Source: Seongchinamella sediminis
GTDB taxonomy: Bacteria; Pseudomonadota; Gammaproteobacteria; Pseudomonadales; Halieaceae
Length of the DNA: 64,000 nucleotides
NCBI RefSeq assembly: GCF_003457605.1
Contig: NZ_QRAN01000001.1
Location: 642 to 64,641 of the forward strand
Reading direction: 5' to 3'
Made by a program: the position numbers and the translations under genes. Shown here in pieces: positions 28,601 through 35,748 of this stretch (position 1 is its first letter; the number at the start of each line of letters is the position of its first letter). The notes under the pieces are model-generated. The model did no database searches and had not been told where the DNA came from. It was given only the letters and a program-made list of their open reading frames with translations.

Positions 28601-31600
28601 GACAGTGTGGCCACCACGGACACCAGTGAAACCACGGGCGATGTCGACACCATCGGCGGTGATGCCGGTAACGATATTGCGCTCGGTGGTGTGGCCGGTG
28701 ACATTATCGGTGGCAACGCCGGTGACGATCTTCTCCTCGGTGATGGCGGCGAAGTGCTGTTCAGCGAGGGAGATGCCGATCTCTCCAGTCTAGACGCGGT
28801 GCGCACGAACCTGAGCCAGCCTGGCGGCGCCGATACCATTTCCGGCCACGATGGCGGCGATGTCATCATGGGCGGCCGCGACGGCGATACGCTCTACGGT
28901 GATGGCGCAATCACTGGCAGCAGCGATGGCGCCGACGTGGTGCTCGGTGACAACGGCGAACTGCTCCTCGGCGAGGGTCCAGGAGAGCGTCTCCTTCGTG
29001 GAGCCCCGTTCCAGACCTTGCGTACCACGGACACTGCCGCATCCAGCGGCGGCGCCGATACCATTGAAGGCAACGCGGCCAATGACATCCTCATGGGTGG
29101 CACTGCTGGCGACACCATTAACGGCAATGACGGCGATGACATCGCGCTCGGTGACAACGGTCGCCTCGAGTGGGGATATGACTTTAATGGCGATGCGTTC
29201 TTCGATGGAGAATCGGATGTAGATGGCCTGTCGACCCTCGACATCATCACAACCGAGTTGCCAGCGGCGCAGCCCGGTGGACGCGACACCATCCAGGGCG
29301 ACGACGGCAGCGATATCGTTCTCGGTGGCACCGATGCCGATGCCCTCTGGGGCGATGAGGCGGACGGGGCCGGCACTGCGGGCAGCAACGATGACCTGAT
29401 CTTTGGTGACCATGGGGCCGTTTATCCGCAGTTCAGTCAGCACCTTACGCTCAACTCCCGCAACTTCTTCGCTATCGACACCGGTGACGGCGACGGCGGC
29501 GAGGGCGACCAGGTCTGGGGCGAGGGTGGCGACGACATCATCCTCGGCCAGCAGGGCGACGACCGGCTGTTTGGTGGTAACAACAACGACGACCTCACCG
29601 GCGGCCACAACGTGGCCGGCGGAATCGATGAGCTCAGCGCTCCGGCGATTGTCACCACGGGCAGCGATGTCAGTGACATCATCGACGGCGGCAGCGGCGA
29701 TGATGCCCTGGCCGGCGACAATGCGCTGATCTGGCGTAACGACGGCGATGTCGGCGAACGTTACCGGGCCCTCGAGGGTACACTGCTTTACGAGACTGAG
29801 ACCGCGATCGATGATCCGGACTACGGCGACGCCGATGTGACTGGTACCGCCCGGGGTAATCCCGATGGCGGCCCGGGACGCACCATCACGCTGCTGGATC
29901 ATGCCGATGGCACTGCAGCCGGCCTCTATGGCAACGATTACCTGGCTGGCAATGCCGATAACGACGAAATTTTCGGTCAGCTCGGTGACGATATCGTGCA
30001 GGGCGATGGCACCATCGGCGCCGATGACGGCGATCCCGACAGTGTCAGCACGGCGCTCAGTACCGCGGACTCCGGCGGCGCCACCGATGGCACCCTGTAC
30101 TTCAATGTCTTCGAGGCAGCCACCGACGGTGATGACTACATCGAGGGCAACGGCGGTGAGGATCTACTCTTTGGCGGTCTCGGCCAGGATGACATCATCG
30201 GCGGCAGCTCGGATCTGTTCGGCTTGACGGACCCTGAAGACCGGCCTGACGGCTCCGACATTATCTATGGCGGCGCGGCCAACCCCGACCGCCTCGAACG
30301 CAATGCCACTACCGATCCTGCAGACCCGTTGATCGCGGAAGAAGACCGGCACGCCCGCGACTCGGACATGATCGTCGGCGATAACGGCTCGATTTATCGC
30401 ATCGTGGGACTCAACGACACCGACGGCGGTGCTTACGAGGCCTTCAACTACGATGCCGAGGCGAGTGACCGCGGCGACCTGCGCATCGTGGTGCGCGGCA
30501 TGACGCGCCTGGACTACGATCCCGAAGTGGCTGCGAATAACCGCGGTGACGCCGACAGGATCTGGGGTGAGAGCGGCGACGACTTCATCCACGCGATGTT
30601 CGGCCCGGACGTGGCCTACGGCGACGCGGAAAACGACGATATCTTCGGCGAGCAGGGCACGGACTGGCTCTCCGGTGGGACCGGCGAGGACGCGATTCTC
30701 GGCGATACCGGACTGATTGCCACCAGCCGCAACAGTGACGACTACGGCGAACCGCTCTACGGTATTGCACCACTCGGGAACCGCGATCTCGACCAGTACA
30801 TCGACACTCCCGGGGACATTCAGCAGTCCATCATCAATCTCAGCGATGCGCTGAAGCGCACCGTCGACCTCACTCCCTTCGCGGTCGGCGAGGACGACAT
30901 CATTTACGGCGGCCTGGGAGACGATTCGCTGCACGGCGGTGCCGGTGACGATGCCATCTCCGGGGCCGAGGCCATGGAGGGTGTCGCCGCGCAGGTGAAT
31001 GGCACGGATTACCTGAGCGGTTACTCCACGCCGGCCAACCCCGGTGGTGTGCTCGGTTTCGACCCCGCCAGCGAGGAATTTGCGCTCTACGACGAGTTCA
31101 ATCCGCGTACCAAGATCGTCGTTAACGGGAAGGAGTTCCTGCTTAACTTTGAGGCTTTCACCGATGCCAATGACCAGGTCGGCAGCATGGTCCACGACGG
31201 CAACGACGTGATCTTCGGTGACCTCGGCAATGACTGGCTGGTGGGCGGTACGGACCTGGATCGCCTCTACGGCGGTTACGGCTCGGACCTGCTGAACATC
31301 GACGACAACCATGACACCAACGGCGGTCTCAACGACGAGCCCGACGACCCGGCCTTCGCTGGGACCGACTACCAGCTCAGCGATTCCCGCGGCGCCGATA
31401 TGGCCTACGGCGGTGCCGGCCGCGATGTGATGATCAACAACTCCGGCGCCGATCGCATGATCGACTGGGTCGGGGAGTTCAACAGCTACATCACGCCCTA
31501 CGCGCCCTTTGGCCAGTTCAGCGTCAGCCGCAGTCTGCAACCGCAGCTGCAGGAGTATCTGCTGGATCTCTCCGAGAGCGACGGCGCCGATCCGACCCGC

Positions 31601-33367
31601 GCTGCGGATACCGGTTCCGATCCTGGCCGCAATGGCGAGCCCAAGGGCGAGCTGGGCATGGTGCTGCAGAAGGACTTCGACTGGCAGGAACAGACCGGCG
31701 CGCCGAATGATCCGCAGGCGGGTAACATCCCCGGCGGCAAGCGCGACGTTATGGAGGCGGAGGACTTCGATGGCGTGCAGGGCGGGCAGGCCACGGCCAT
31801 GGCTGCGGAATCCGGCGACTGGAATATCGCCGGCGGGACCCTGCAGGGCAGTTCCATCGCCAGTGGCGATGCCATCAACTTCATGTTTGTCGGCGACCAG
31901 CTGCCCTCGTACTACGAGGTGACAGCCACCGTGAACGCGGACAAGGATCGCGCCGGCGTGAAATCGAACGGCTACGTGATTTTCGACTACCAGGGACCTG
32001 AGGACTTCAAGTTCGCCGGTATCGAGGTCGGCACCGACAAGCTGCAGATCGGCCAGCGCACGGCCGATGGCTGGATCATCGAGACCCAGGACAACATGCG
32101 CCTGAAGGCCAACAGCAACCACAACCTGCTGGTCGCCGTGAACGGTACCACGGTGACGCTGGTGGTCGATGGTCAGGAGTCCCTGAGCCACAGCTTCGGT
32201 GCCCGGGTGATAGATGGCGTATCCGTCGGTCTGAACTACGGCATGGTCGGTGTCGGGATGAACAATTCCAGCACCAGCTTCGACAATCTTGCGGTGCAAA
32301 AGCTGCCGCCGGATATCACCTATACCCAGTTGGAGGACTTCACAGACGGCCTGGCTGACGGATTCGCACCGGCTGTCGGTAGCTGGATTGTGGATAGCGA
32401 GAGCTACCACGGTGACCCCGCCGGTGAGGAGTATGCGCTGAGCAAATTCAGCCTGGATGTCGCGGCCTCGGCCTATCTCGAGATTGCCGCGGCGATCGCG
32501 GCAAGCGATGTGGCCGGTGTGGCCTTCGATCACTACGACGACGGCCGCTTCAAGTTCGCGGCCCTGGACATCAGCAGCCAGCAGGTGATCATCGGCCACT
32601 TCACCGCGAAGACGGGCTTTGTGATCGATGCCAGCACCGACTTCAGCTTCGGCGATGCCGGCGAGCACCGCCTGGAAGTCGGCTTGAGCGGCACCACCGT
32701 CAGCCTGCGAGTCGACGGTCAGGACGTGCTCGGGCATGTTTACAACGCGCTGCTCAACGACGGCGATATGGCCGCACTGGTGCTTGCAGGAACGGCAGAC
32801 TTCAGCTCGGTCGCGGCGCTCACGGATGACCCCGCATACGGCGATCCGCTCAGGGCGGAGAGTACAGGCGAAGGCAGCGAGACGCTGGAAGAGCAGGTGC
32901 TCGCTTCCGTGGCCGAAAAGGCGCGTATCCAGTGGGCCAACAGCGGTCTCCTGGAGGAAGGCGATCTGGCCAGGCTCGAGGCCGTGGACATCACCCTCGC
33001 CGACCTGGAGGGCGAACTGCTCGGGCTGGAGCGTGACGGCACTATCTACATCGACAGCGATGCCGCCGGCAACGGCTGGGCCAGTGGCGAAGGGAAAGCG
33101 GGCATGGACCTGCTCACGGTGGTCAGTCATGAAATCGGTCACGCCCTAGGCTTCGCCCACGGTGAGCTGCCGGTAATGGACGACACCCTCAGCGTCGGGG
33201 AGCAGCATCTGCTCGCCACCCCGGAGGCAAGCGCGCGGTCCGCGTTCCTGGCCCTGGATGAACACGGGGACTTTGTGGCCTCTGACCTCGCGTCCAGCGC
33301 CGGCAAGGTGACCAAGGAAATTCTCGCCGGCAGGATGGTTGACTGGAGCATTGAGCAGAGGCCATGA
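19619..33367 (+). CDS. Giant LEPR-XLL / RTX-repeat protein with C-terminal metzincin-like motif
   Basis: 4582 residues from the ATG at 19619 (GGGAG eight bases upstream; a TTG 60 bases earlier is rejected). There is no ordinary Sec signal: the first 50 residues are basic and Pro/Arg-rich and lead into LEPRLLLSA at 53-61, the N-terminal motif of very large exported proteins. Residues about 70-2330 are acidic beta-rich and helical segments without recognised domains. About 2335-2375 hold EF-hand-like loops (DRDGDGVLT, DINGNGVIE, DLDGDGELS). About 2440-3930 form a long field of glycine/aspartate RTX calcium-binding nonapeptides (GGDGNDEIFGG-like). Two LamG-like beta-sandwich domains follow (about 4044-4230 and 4238-4395). 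The C-terminus has HEIGHALGFAH at 4504-4514 and a Met-turn candidate M4520, a metzincin signature. No T1SS C-terminal target domain is seen. The genes downstream are the likely export/processing machinery. Confidence 0.9.
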   Translation: MTVPNLPGFGRRRGPFTLSRLTQALRRGSAPDLSTTSRRPPPPARRRYQVETLEPRLLLSADLVPGAAQALVDGLDGLANWADELDDFDELAQPLPLIDTPLGDLLDLGGFIQDNLVDPLASAAATTTQEVADALESALDALLGAGDYVTDITDQVSDEYRFTVDFSYELPAEAFAFGVGEAFDALGIGFENTVDLAGSINVAFEFGFLTTGGLDPADAFFIDTDGAAISVGGTIDATINAAFDLGFIDAQLDNGEVDMSAFLDVNLPDAGSDTLLTLAELTDAAIDDSVLTVDGDNSFSASLPVTATLAGLAPADSSANLIISGIEGANLFANPDFSISVNSPVLADFTNIRPGDVAGALQNLGSQLDAISSVLDVAGGIPFLSDGISDITSFAELFDELSQELFDVGVKAVSLLGDLGDLSGNLSFDISVDEADPPVTITIDYSGITETAGLLTALNGELSGLGIEAVLEDSQLLLQATDASIDKFELTSVDPALATVLGLENSMFGLPLFQFATIQEFIGLLNESALKGSDFVAAFDAASNSITFNIDIAKSFQQDVLMNFSESLDLGVGELVLSGGAEASFAVTAALDVGAGIDISTFSGETSLGKLNGGAGIRVADGPDFNILLSDGSMADIDLSVLDTSADGVINGDDSKTVQNLIDTILGEESDPLFGKLEIVPDGAQGNLLFRDISGGGGDFVISVAENEEEGPLSPALIDLGILLSAGGNEDGEIVAGIIMPRFFIQEDSSSISAAASISADDIDLTGALGFLEIGVEDGSLTETTIDASLALQDPFSDGRIFLNELARQDIDEGDAFPIAVDSDSVNFAVTSGTLSLPLTFPDADTLGLDLDLLEAVPELIVTFEDTVAAAAGGLNELSLALDFDFDTTAIEELLASFENLSIGQVIELVLAIGESIAGDFDLFNYELPLVDTSINDILQLAQNGLDQILDGELAQKIKNLRGELTTLLDSKLGDFVDGQFQLTLPGLSASEANQVLAALDAVGLQDEFFHATNNLLSAIAELPENFDLITAPNPTELIAAFNAFLLVGKRIAEEDLPGVDATLEDSFQDLLAGFTDQARELVPSTDTVVQLIFEALGFELPELADVLSELDEESIQTLLVDTVSDALSAAGSGIKAELEDFEANLPADVPSVQDAIDAITEAEQIIGRLEGLLEDVSSLQLMDFVRLFGLSDDLLQKIEIARDIVDTALNDPDLAAGALKDQLQAQYDALVDDVLTPVRDDVVAAVQNALGGELLSFRFDDNNNLLINLHIAADETLSDSFELDFDLTGPGDTDIPLNFESALDGELNLAGSLDLGFGLNVSGGTPQIFLQTDSAATLELGLDLEGFAELSIFGLSASFGNPDFPDPEAASIIVADAVEQDDGMGGTEIVAGEDNASIGLSLIDNDGDDDGLILLGDINAATFDPSVNGFLEASLPVYTNGTGVLAPSGPVEVVATDAPDLDFDDPLSFSIAVNGFDPIAVDVPAYGGGDPGDPYPSVNALADAIDTAMAAATFTDLGIFGDGNLGEIFDAQVDGGLLKIAVKGGLDESPSTMVLSGSGLTTLGFNGDLENQTELVNIGFTTSLTAFNSEGFDFALDGLSDEEVSAIIGSFTELNLANLFAAIDTILQVLEDALGSDFIDGLPVLDDAADVIGNGVSFLQDAFDAMKSALEEVPDAVDDLGEWVNEQLATAITNAVGAAEGAAGAGVDLLLDLVPDIRFTLDGSDIDTADFDAQDLLSDPNLGVEIDFGFDYGKDFETSFDLGLDALIFEVETEGGIAVDFDAGLDFTLGLGLLTGPYLKFSEDPDTDDIFASLNAGLVDGTSLTARLFFLELKATELSGEHDGVTYEGVNLSGDIGVDLGTGETDINELMFDLSSDLEVDIDLLIEAGIEAGTDGTLPSLEVKMNTDWDYDLISGEVPDLPMLEFNDLSLDVGEFFQNTFGPVLEQLEPFTSALDPIFDILYTEVPVVSDLSKLLGQDPITFLSAIKLLGSGFESVEIFLNVAQTVDQVIGIVDDLATTGKINFGDMDFGGIDLTEASASSALDAALGSVTATSESLRNAFTSQPGTAELVTKAEASAGFDTSGGLGISFDIIENPASLFNLLIGGTADLVTWDIPRLSAQFDFGMSFGPIIPPIPLFATVNLGAELFADFAIGFDTRGLATGSFFNGFYFNDLNEAGEDILELGLGVEASAGAELNVVVASAGVNGGVRAEIGANWNDPDSDGKVYLDELARNFARGVECVFDLEGALSAFFDAFVKIGFDTPFGFVTIFSETLNLLDVTLLDFSASCPPLPPPLPGTLDGDDILLNIGDRAGDRQPGATDGEEEIFVLSEMDRDGDGVLTTLKDINGNGVIERTELEGVEDLDGDGELSSNVVGILGFGQFQLFTDAAPTYEDNTAAAIRDITIANLNLTGTRIIGNGGAEDDKITIDESVVFGADITGGDGNDEIFGGSGNDKLDGDAGEDILRGGLGDDEIHGGADADDIRGNAGSDKLYGDGGDDAVFGEDGINQQRTFVEGEPEYDLIEKLNEALDNAGFAAFGAPTYDDEIEGNDGADDLRGDFGVDIVYGGEGNDNITGGWGNDELTGNDETDLIEGGQGSDKIWGDNRGDDNAIGNDVLFGEGAGVGPDDTGDDLIFGGPGNDTIRDAYDSEEADPEDNAEGGNDSFYGGDGDDLLVTGSGNDRAFGGAGADEIFSGDDNDYVEGGGGADLIRSGAGADLVIGGSSPYADKYNDNFAAVPLSYAGPAQNAGVDGAEDADFAGTDGTDTIFAGSGDDIVIGDNGAFYAGGEVSTRTQDVDLDRVTTFSDGGEGTDTLRGEDGDDILFGGGLADEIFGDAQGGNGNDIGVGDQGYLTKDQLVAVHSSVAGAFGNDTLYGRSGLDILIGGSGGDFAYGNAGADLLAGDNVAIVLGGLGFVPTGANVTVLKVTSTDKDQGGNDTLYGNTGADLAIGGFGSDVIRGGSEDDILLGDNGEVVLDGSAGAGNAFVLGTPVDSVATTDTSETTGDVDTIGGDAGNDIALGGVAGDIIGGNAGDDLLLGDGGEVLFSEGDADLSSLDAVRTNLSQPGGADTISGHDGGDVIMGGRDGDTLYGDGAITGSSDGADVVLGDNGELLLGEGPGERLLRGAPFQTLRTTDTAASSGGADTIEGNAANDILMGGTAGDTINGNDGDDIALGDNGRLEWGYDFNGDAFFDGESDVDGLSTLDIITTELPAAQPGGRDTIQGDDGSDIVLGGTDADALWGDEADGAGTAGSNDDLIFGDHGAVYPQFSQHLTLNSRNFFAIDTGDGDGGEGDQVWGEGGDDIILGQQGDDRLFGGNNNDDLTGGHNVAGGIDELSAPAIVTTGSDVSDIIDGGSGDDALAGDNALIWRNDGDVGERYRALEGTLLYETETAIDDPDYGDADVTGTARGNPDGGPGRTITLLDHADGTAAGLYGNDYLAGNADNDEIFGQLGDDIVQGDGTIGADDGDPDSVSTALSTADSGGATDGTLYFNVFEAATDGDDYIEGNGGEDLLFGGLGQDDIIGGSSDLFGLTDPEDRPDGSDIIYGGAANPDRLERNATTDPADPLIAEEDRHARDSDMIVGDNGSIYRIVGLNDTDGGAYEAFNYDAEASDRGDLRIVVRGMTRLDYDPEVAANNRGDADRIWGESGDDFIHAMFGPDVAYGDAENDDIFGEQGTDWLSGGTGEDAILGDTGLIATSRNSDDYGEPLYGIAPLGNRDLDQYIDTPGDIQQSIINLSDALKRTVDLTPFAVGEDDIIYGGLGDDSLHGGAGDDAISGAEAMEGVAAQVNGTDYLSGYSTPANPGGVLGFDPASEEFALYDEFNPRTKIVVNGKEFLLNFEAFTDANDQVGSMVHDGNDVIFGDLGNDWLVGGTDLDRLYGGYGSDLLNIDDNHDTNGGLNDEPDDPAFAGTDYQLSDSRGADMAYGGAGRDVMINNSGADRMIDWVGEFNSYITPYAPFGQFSVSRSLQPQLQEYLLDLSESDGADPTRAADTGSDPGRNGEPKGELGMVLQKDFDWQEQTGAPNDPQAGNIPGGKRDVMEAEDFDGVQGGQATAMAAESGDWNIAGGTLQGSSIASGDAINFMFVGDQLPSYYEVTATVNADKDRAGVKSNGYVIFDYQGPEDFKFAGIEVGTDKLQIGQRTADGWIIETQDNMRLKANSNHNLLVAVNGTTVTLVVDGQESLSHSFGARVIDGVSVGLNYGMVGVGMNNSSTSFDNLAVQKLPPDITYTQLEDFTDGLADGFAPAVGSWIVDSESYHGDPAGEEYALSKFSLDVAASAYLEIAAAIAASDVAGVAFDHYDDGRFKFAALDISSQQVIIGHFTAKTGFVIDASTDFSFGDAGEHRLEVGLSGTTVSLRVDGQDVLGHVYNALLNDGDMAALVLAGTADFSSVAALTDDPAYGDPLRAESTGEGSETLEEQVLASVAEKARIQWANSGLLEEGDLARLEAVDITLADLEGELLGLERDGTIYIDSDAAGNGWASGEGKAGMDLLTVVSHEIGHALGFAHGELPVMDDTLSVGEQHLLATPEASARSAFLALDEHGDFVASDLASSAGKVTKEILAGRMVDWSIEQRP

Positions 33368-33481
33368 TAGTAAAAGAGGTCGAATAAGCGCAGCGCAAGA
33401 GGATTACTCGCGACAGACGAGGCGGTGGCAGTGGGCAGCCATCATCACCGCCAACTTCAAGCCAGCCAGATGGGGCCATGG

Positions 33482-33844
33482 ATGAGCGATAAAAAAGAAA
33501 ACGCGAACACTAACGACGGTACTGAAGCCAATGCCGGCACGGGGAGCAAGTCCGGCGGCAAGGGTGGACTGAAGGTTCACTGGGACGATAGCGACCTTGC
33601 TACCTCCTACGCCAATGTGGTGAACGCCGCGGCGACGCAGGAGGAGGTCACCATATTCTTCGGTACCAACCAGACCTGGAATGTTCGCACCGAAAACGAA
33701 ATGACCATCAAGCTCTCGGAGCGGATCATTCTCAACCCGCTGGCCGCCAAGCGGCTTCTGCTGTTGCTGGGTGGTGTGCTCAAGGACTACGAGAGAAAAT
33801 ACGGGACCCTGGATATCAAGGGGGGTGTCAAGCCCGGAGAGTAG
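33482..33844 (+). CDS. DUF3467 domain protein
   Basis: 120 residues. An N-terminal low-complexity Asn/Gly/Lys-rich tail (1-35) precedes a DUF3467-like core (about 36-112): YANVVNAAATQEEVTIFFG, then RIILNPLAAKRLLLLLGGVL. DUF3467 proteins are small, cytoplasmic and of unknown function. Another in-frame ATG lies 12 bases upstream; neither start has a strong ribosome-binding site. It sits 114 bases after the giant gene and 32 bases before the GAF-HlyD gene, so it is probably part of the same operon; a small cytosolic chaperone or partner for the exported protein is conceivable but not shown. Confidence 0.75.
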   Translation: MSDKKENANTNDGTEANAGTGSKSGGKGGLKVHWDDSDLATSYANVVNAAATQEEVTIFFGTNQTWNVRTENEMTIKLSERIILNPLAAKRLLLLLGGVLKDYERKYGTLDIKGGVKPGE

Positions 33845-33876
33845 GCGTCTTCACAGGGCCCTGCGATTGCTGAGCC

Positions 33877-35748
33877 ATGGCCACTAATCCCCAATCGGCG
33901 TCAAACAAGCGGGCCGGCGCTGCCGCCGATGGCGGTGCCGCTTACCTCGATCCGCTGTGCTGGAATCGGCTGCTGTCCGCTGACAAACTCAGGGACACGG
34001 CGGTCGTGTGGCTGGGCATGCAGTGCTCCCGCACTGCAGGCGTTCACAGTGGTGTCGTCGTGCTGGGTCCGCCTGGGGATGGCCCATTTGCGCCGGTGAG
34101 CACCTGGCCAGCCGGTGCCCGTCCAACGACAGCGCTGATGCAGGCCTCGGAACTGGCGATGGCCGAGCGCAAGAACGTGGCCCGGCAGTCCCCGGACGGC
34201 GATGCTGCAGCGAGCTACATTGCGGTCCCGCTCGAGCTGGACGGGATGCTTTACGGGGTGGTCGCTCTGGAGTGCGAGGCATCCAGCGACAGCGAACTTC
34301 TGTATCAGCTGCGCGACCTGCAGTGGGGTGTCAGCCACCTGCATGCCGCCGCGCTGCGCGAGCAGCCGGGTAAGCGCTCACGGGACGCAGAGCAACTGCG
34401 CCTGGTTCTCACCAATCTGGTGGCCTGTCTGGAGACCGGCGATGCCGCCGCGGCCCGCACGGTACTGCTGAACCGGCTGGTGGCGGAGATCGGCGCCGCC
34501 CGCGGCATGCTTGGCGAGGTGACGGAACAAACGTTACGCGTGGTGGCCATATCCGGGGCCGCTCAGGTCAACCTGAAGGCGAACCTGGTGCAGGCCGTCG
34601 CCGCTGCGATGCAGGAAGCGGTGGACCAGAACCGGGCGCTGCGCCTCCCGCTTCACGATGGCGATGACATGCTGATCCATCGCGCCCACGACGAACTTGC
34701 CCAGGCGGAAAGTTACCGCGCCATCTGCACTGTGCCTATCTATAACGAGGCACAGGTGACCGGCGCGCTTCTTTTCGAGCGCGAACAGCCCTTCGAGGAC
34801 GAGGAGGTCTCGCTGCTGGAGCAGGTAGGCGCGGCCTGCGGGCCCATATTGCACCTCAAGCGCCTCAATGACCGCTCTCTGCTGGCCGTTTCCCGCGACC
34901 GCAGCCTGGGCTTCTTGCGGGCGCTTATCGGTCCGCGGCATGCCGTCCTCAAGGCGGTGATATTGATTTTATCAGTACTGGTTGCGGCCCTGGCGCTGAT
35001 CGACGGCACGCACCGCGTCGCGGCGCCGGTGGTCCTCGAGGGCGCTGTGGAGCGAGTCGTGACTGCGCCCTATGCCGGTTACGTCAGTGGTGCCATCACC
35101 CGTCCCGGCGATGTGCTCGCCGAAGGCGACGAGATGGCGCGGCTGGAGGACCGGGACCTCCGGCTTGACCTGGCCAGACTGCTGAGCCAGCGTGAGCAAC
35201 TGGAGCGACAGTACCTGGAAGCCATCGCGGAGCGCGAGCGGGCCGGCACGCAGATCATCAAGGCGCAGATCGCCCAGACGGATGCCCAGATCGAGTTGCT
35301 TAATGAGCGCGTGTCGCGCTCAGTGATTCGGGCCCCCTTCGCTGGCACCGTGGTCTCCGGTGACCTCAGCCGCTCCATCGGCGAGCCGGTAGAGCGTGGC
35401 CAGACGCTGTTCAAGGTGGCGCCGCTCGGGGACTACCGGGTGGCGTTGAGCGTGGACGAGCGGGACGTTACCTTCCTGCGAGAGGGACAGCGCGGTCGAC
35501 TGGTGCTGGCGCCGAGGCCCGAGCTGGACCTCGACATTGAAGTGGCGCGGATCACCCCCGTGGCGGCGGCGGAAGAAGGGCTGAACGTTTTTCGCGTCGA
35601 GGCGAGGCTGTTGCAGCCGGCGCCGGACCTGCGGCCGGGGATGACCGGTACCGGCAAGATCGATATCGGCGAGCGCCGCCTGCTCTGGATCTGGACCCAC
35701 CGCTTCACTGACTGGCTGCGCGTGGCGCTCTGGCGCTGGCTGCCGTGA
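33877..35748 (+). CDS. GAF-domain / HlyD-type periplasmic adaptor fusion protein
   Basis: 623 residues. Residues about 40-160 and 175-325 look like two cytoplasmic GAF-type domains (second one with RAICTVPIYNEAQVTGALLFE and PFEDEEVSLLEQVG). One TM helix lies at about 360-383 (VILILSVLVAALAL). A periplasmic HlyD/biotin-lipoyl-like barrel follows (VVTAPYAGYVSGAITRPGD), interrupted by a coiled-coil hairpin (about 425-480), then SVIRAPFAGTVVSGDL and a beta-barrel domain ending LRPGMTGTGKIDIGERRLL. The very C-terminus is Trp-rich and may be amphipathic. HlyD proteins bridge inner-membrane transporters and the outer membrane; an N-terminal sensor part is unusual. Its TGA overlaps the GTG of the next gene by 4 bases, so the M50 partner is translationally coupled. 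Confidence 0.85.
   Translation: MATNPQSASNKRAGAAADGGAAYLDPLCWNRLLSADKLRDTAVVWLGMQCSRTAGVHSGVVVLGPPGDGPFAPVSTWPAGARPTTALMQASELAMAERKNVARQSPDGDAAASYIAVPLELDGMLYGVVALECEASSDSELLYQLRDLQWGVSHLHAAALREQPGKRSRDAEQLRLVLTNLVACLETGDAAAARTVLLNRLVAEIGAARGMLGEVTEQTLRVVAISGAAQVNLKANLVQAVAAAMQEAVDQNRALRLPLHDGDDMLIHRAHDELAQAESYRAICTVPIYNEAQVTGALLFEREQPFEDEEVSLLEQVGAACGPILHLKRLNDRSLLAVSRDRSLGFLRALIGPRHAVLKAVILILSVLVAALALIDGTHRVAAPVVLEGAVERVVTAPYAGYVSGAITRPGDVLAEGDEMARLEDRDLRLDLARLLSQREQLERQYLEAIAERERAGTQIIKAQIAQTDAQIELLNERVSRSVIRAPFAGTVVSGDLSRSIGEPVERGQTLFKVAPLGDYRVALSVDERDVTFLREGQRGRLVLAPRPELDLDIEVARITPVAAAEEGLNVFRVEARLLQPAPDLRPGMTGTGKIDIGERRLLWIWTHRFTDWLRVALWRWLP

Noticed and set aside
30164-33142. 992-codon open frame antisense to the giant LEPR-XLL gene
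   Set aside because: Its composition mirrors the repetitive RTX/Asp-rich frame on the plus strand, there is no ribosome-binding site, and no domain is recognisable; several similar antisense frames (for example 20714-22651 and 26480-28210) arise the same way.
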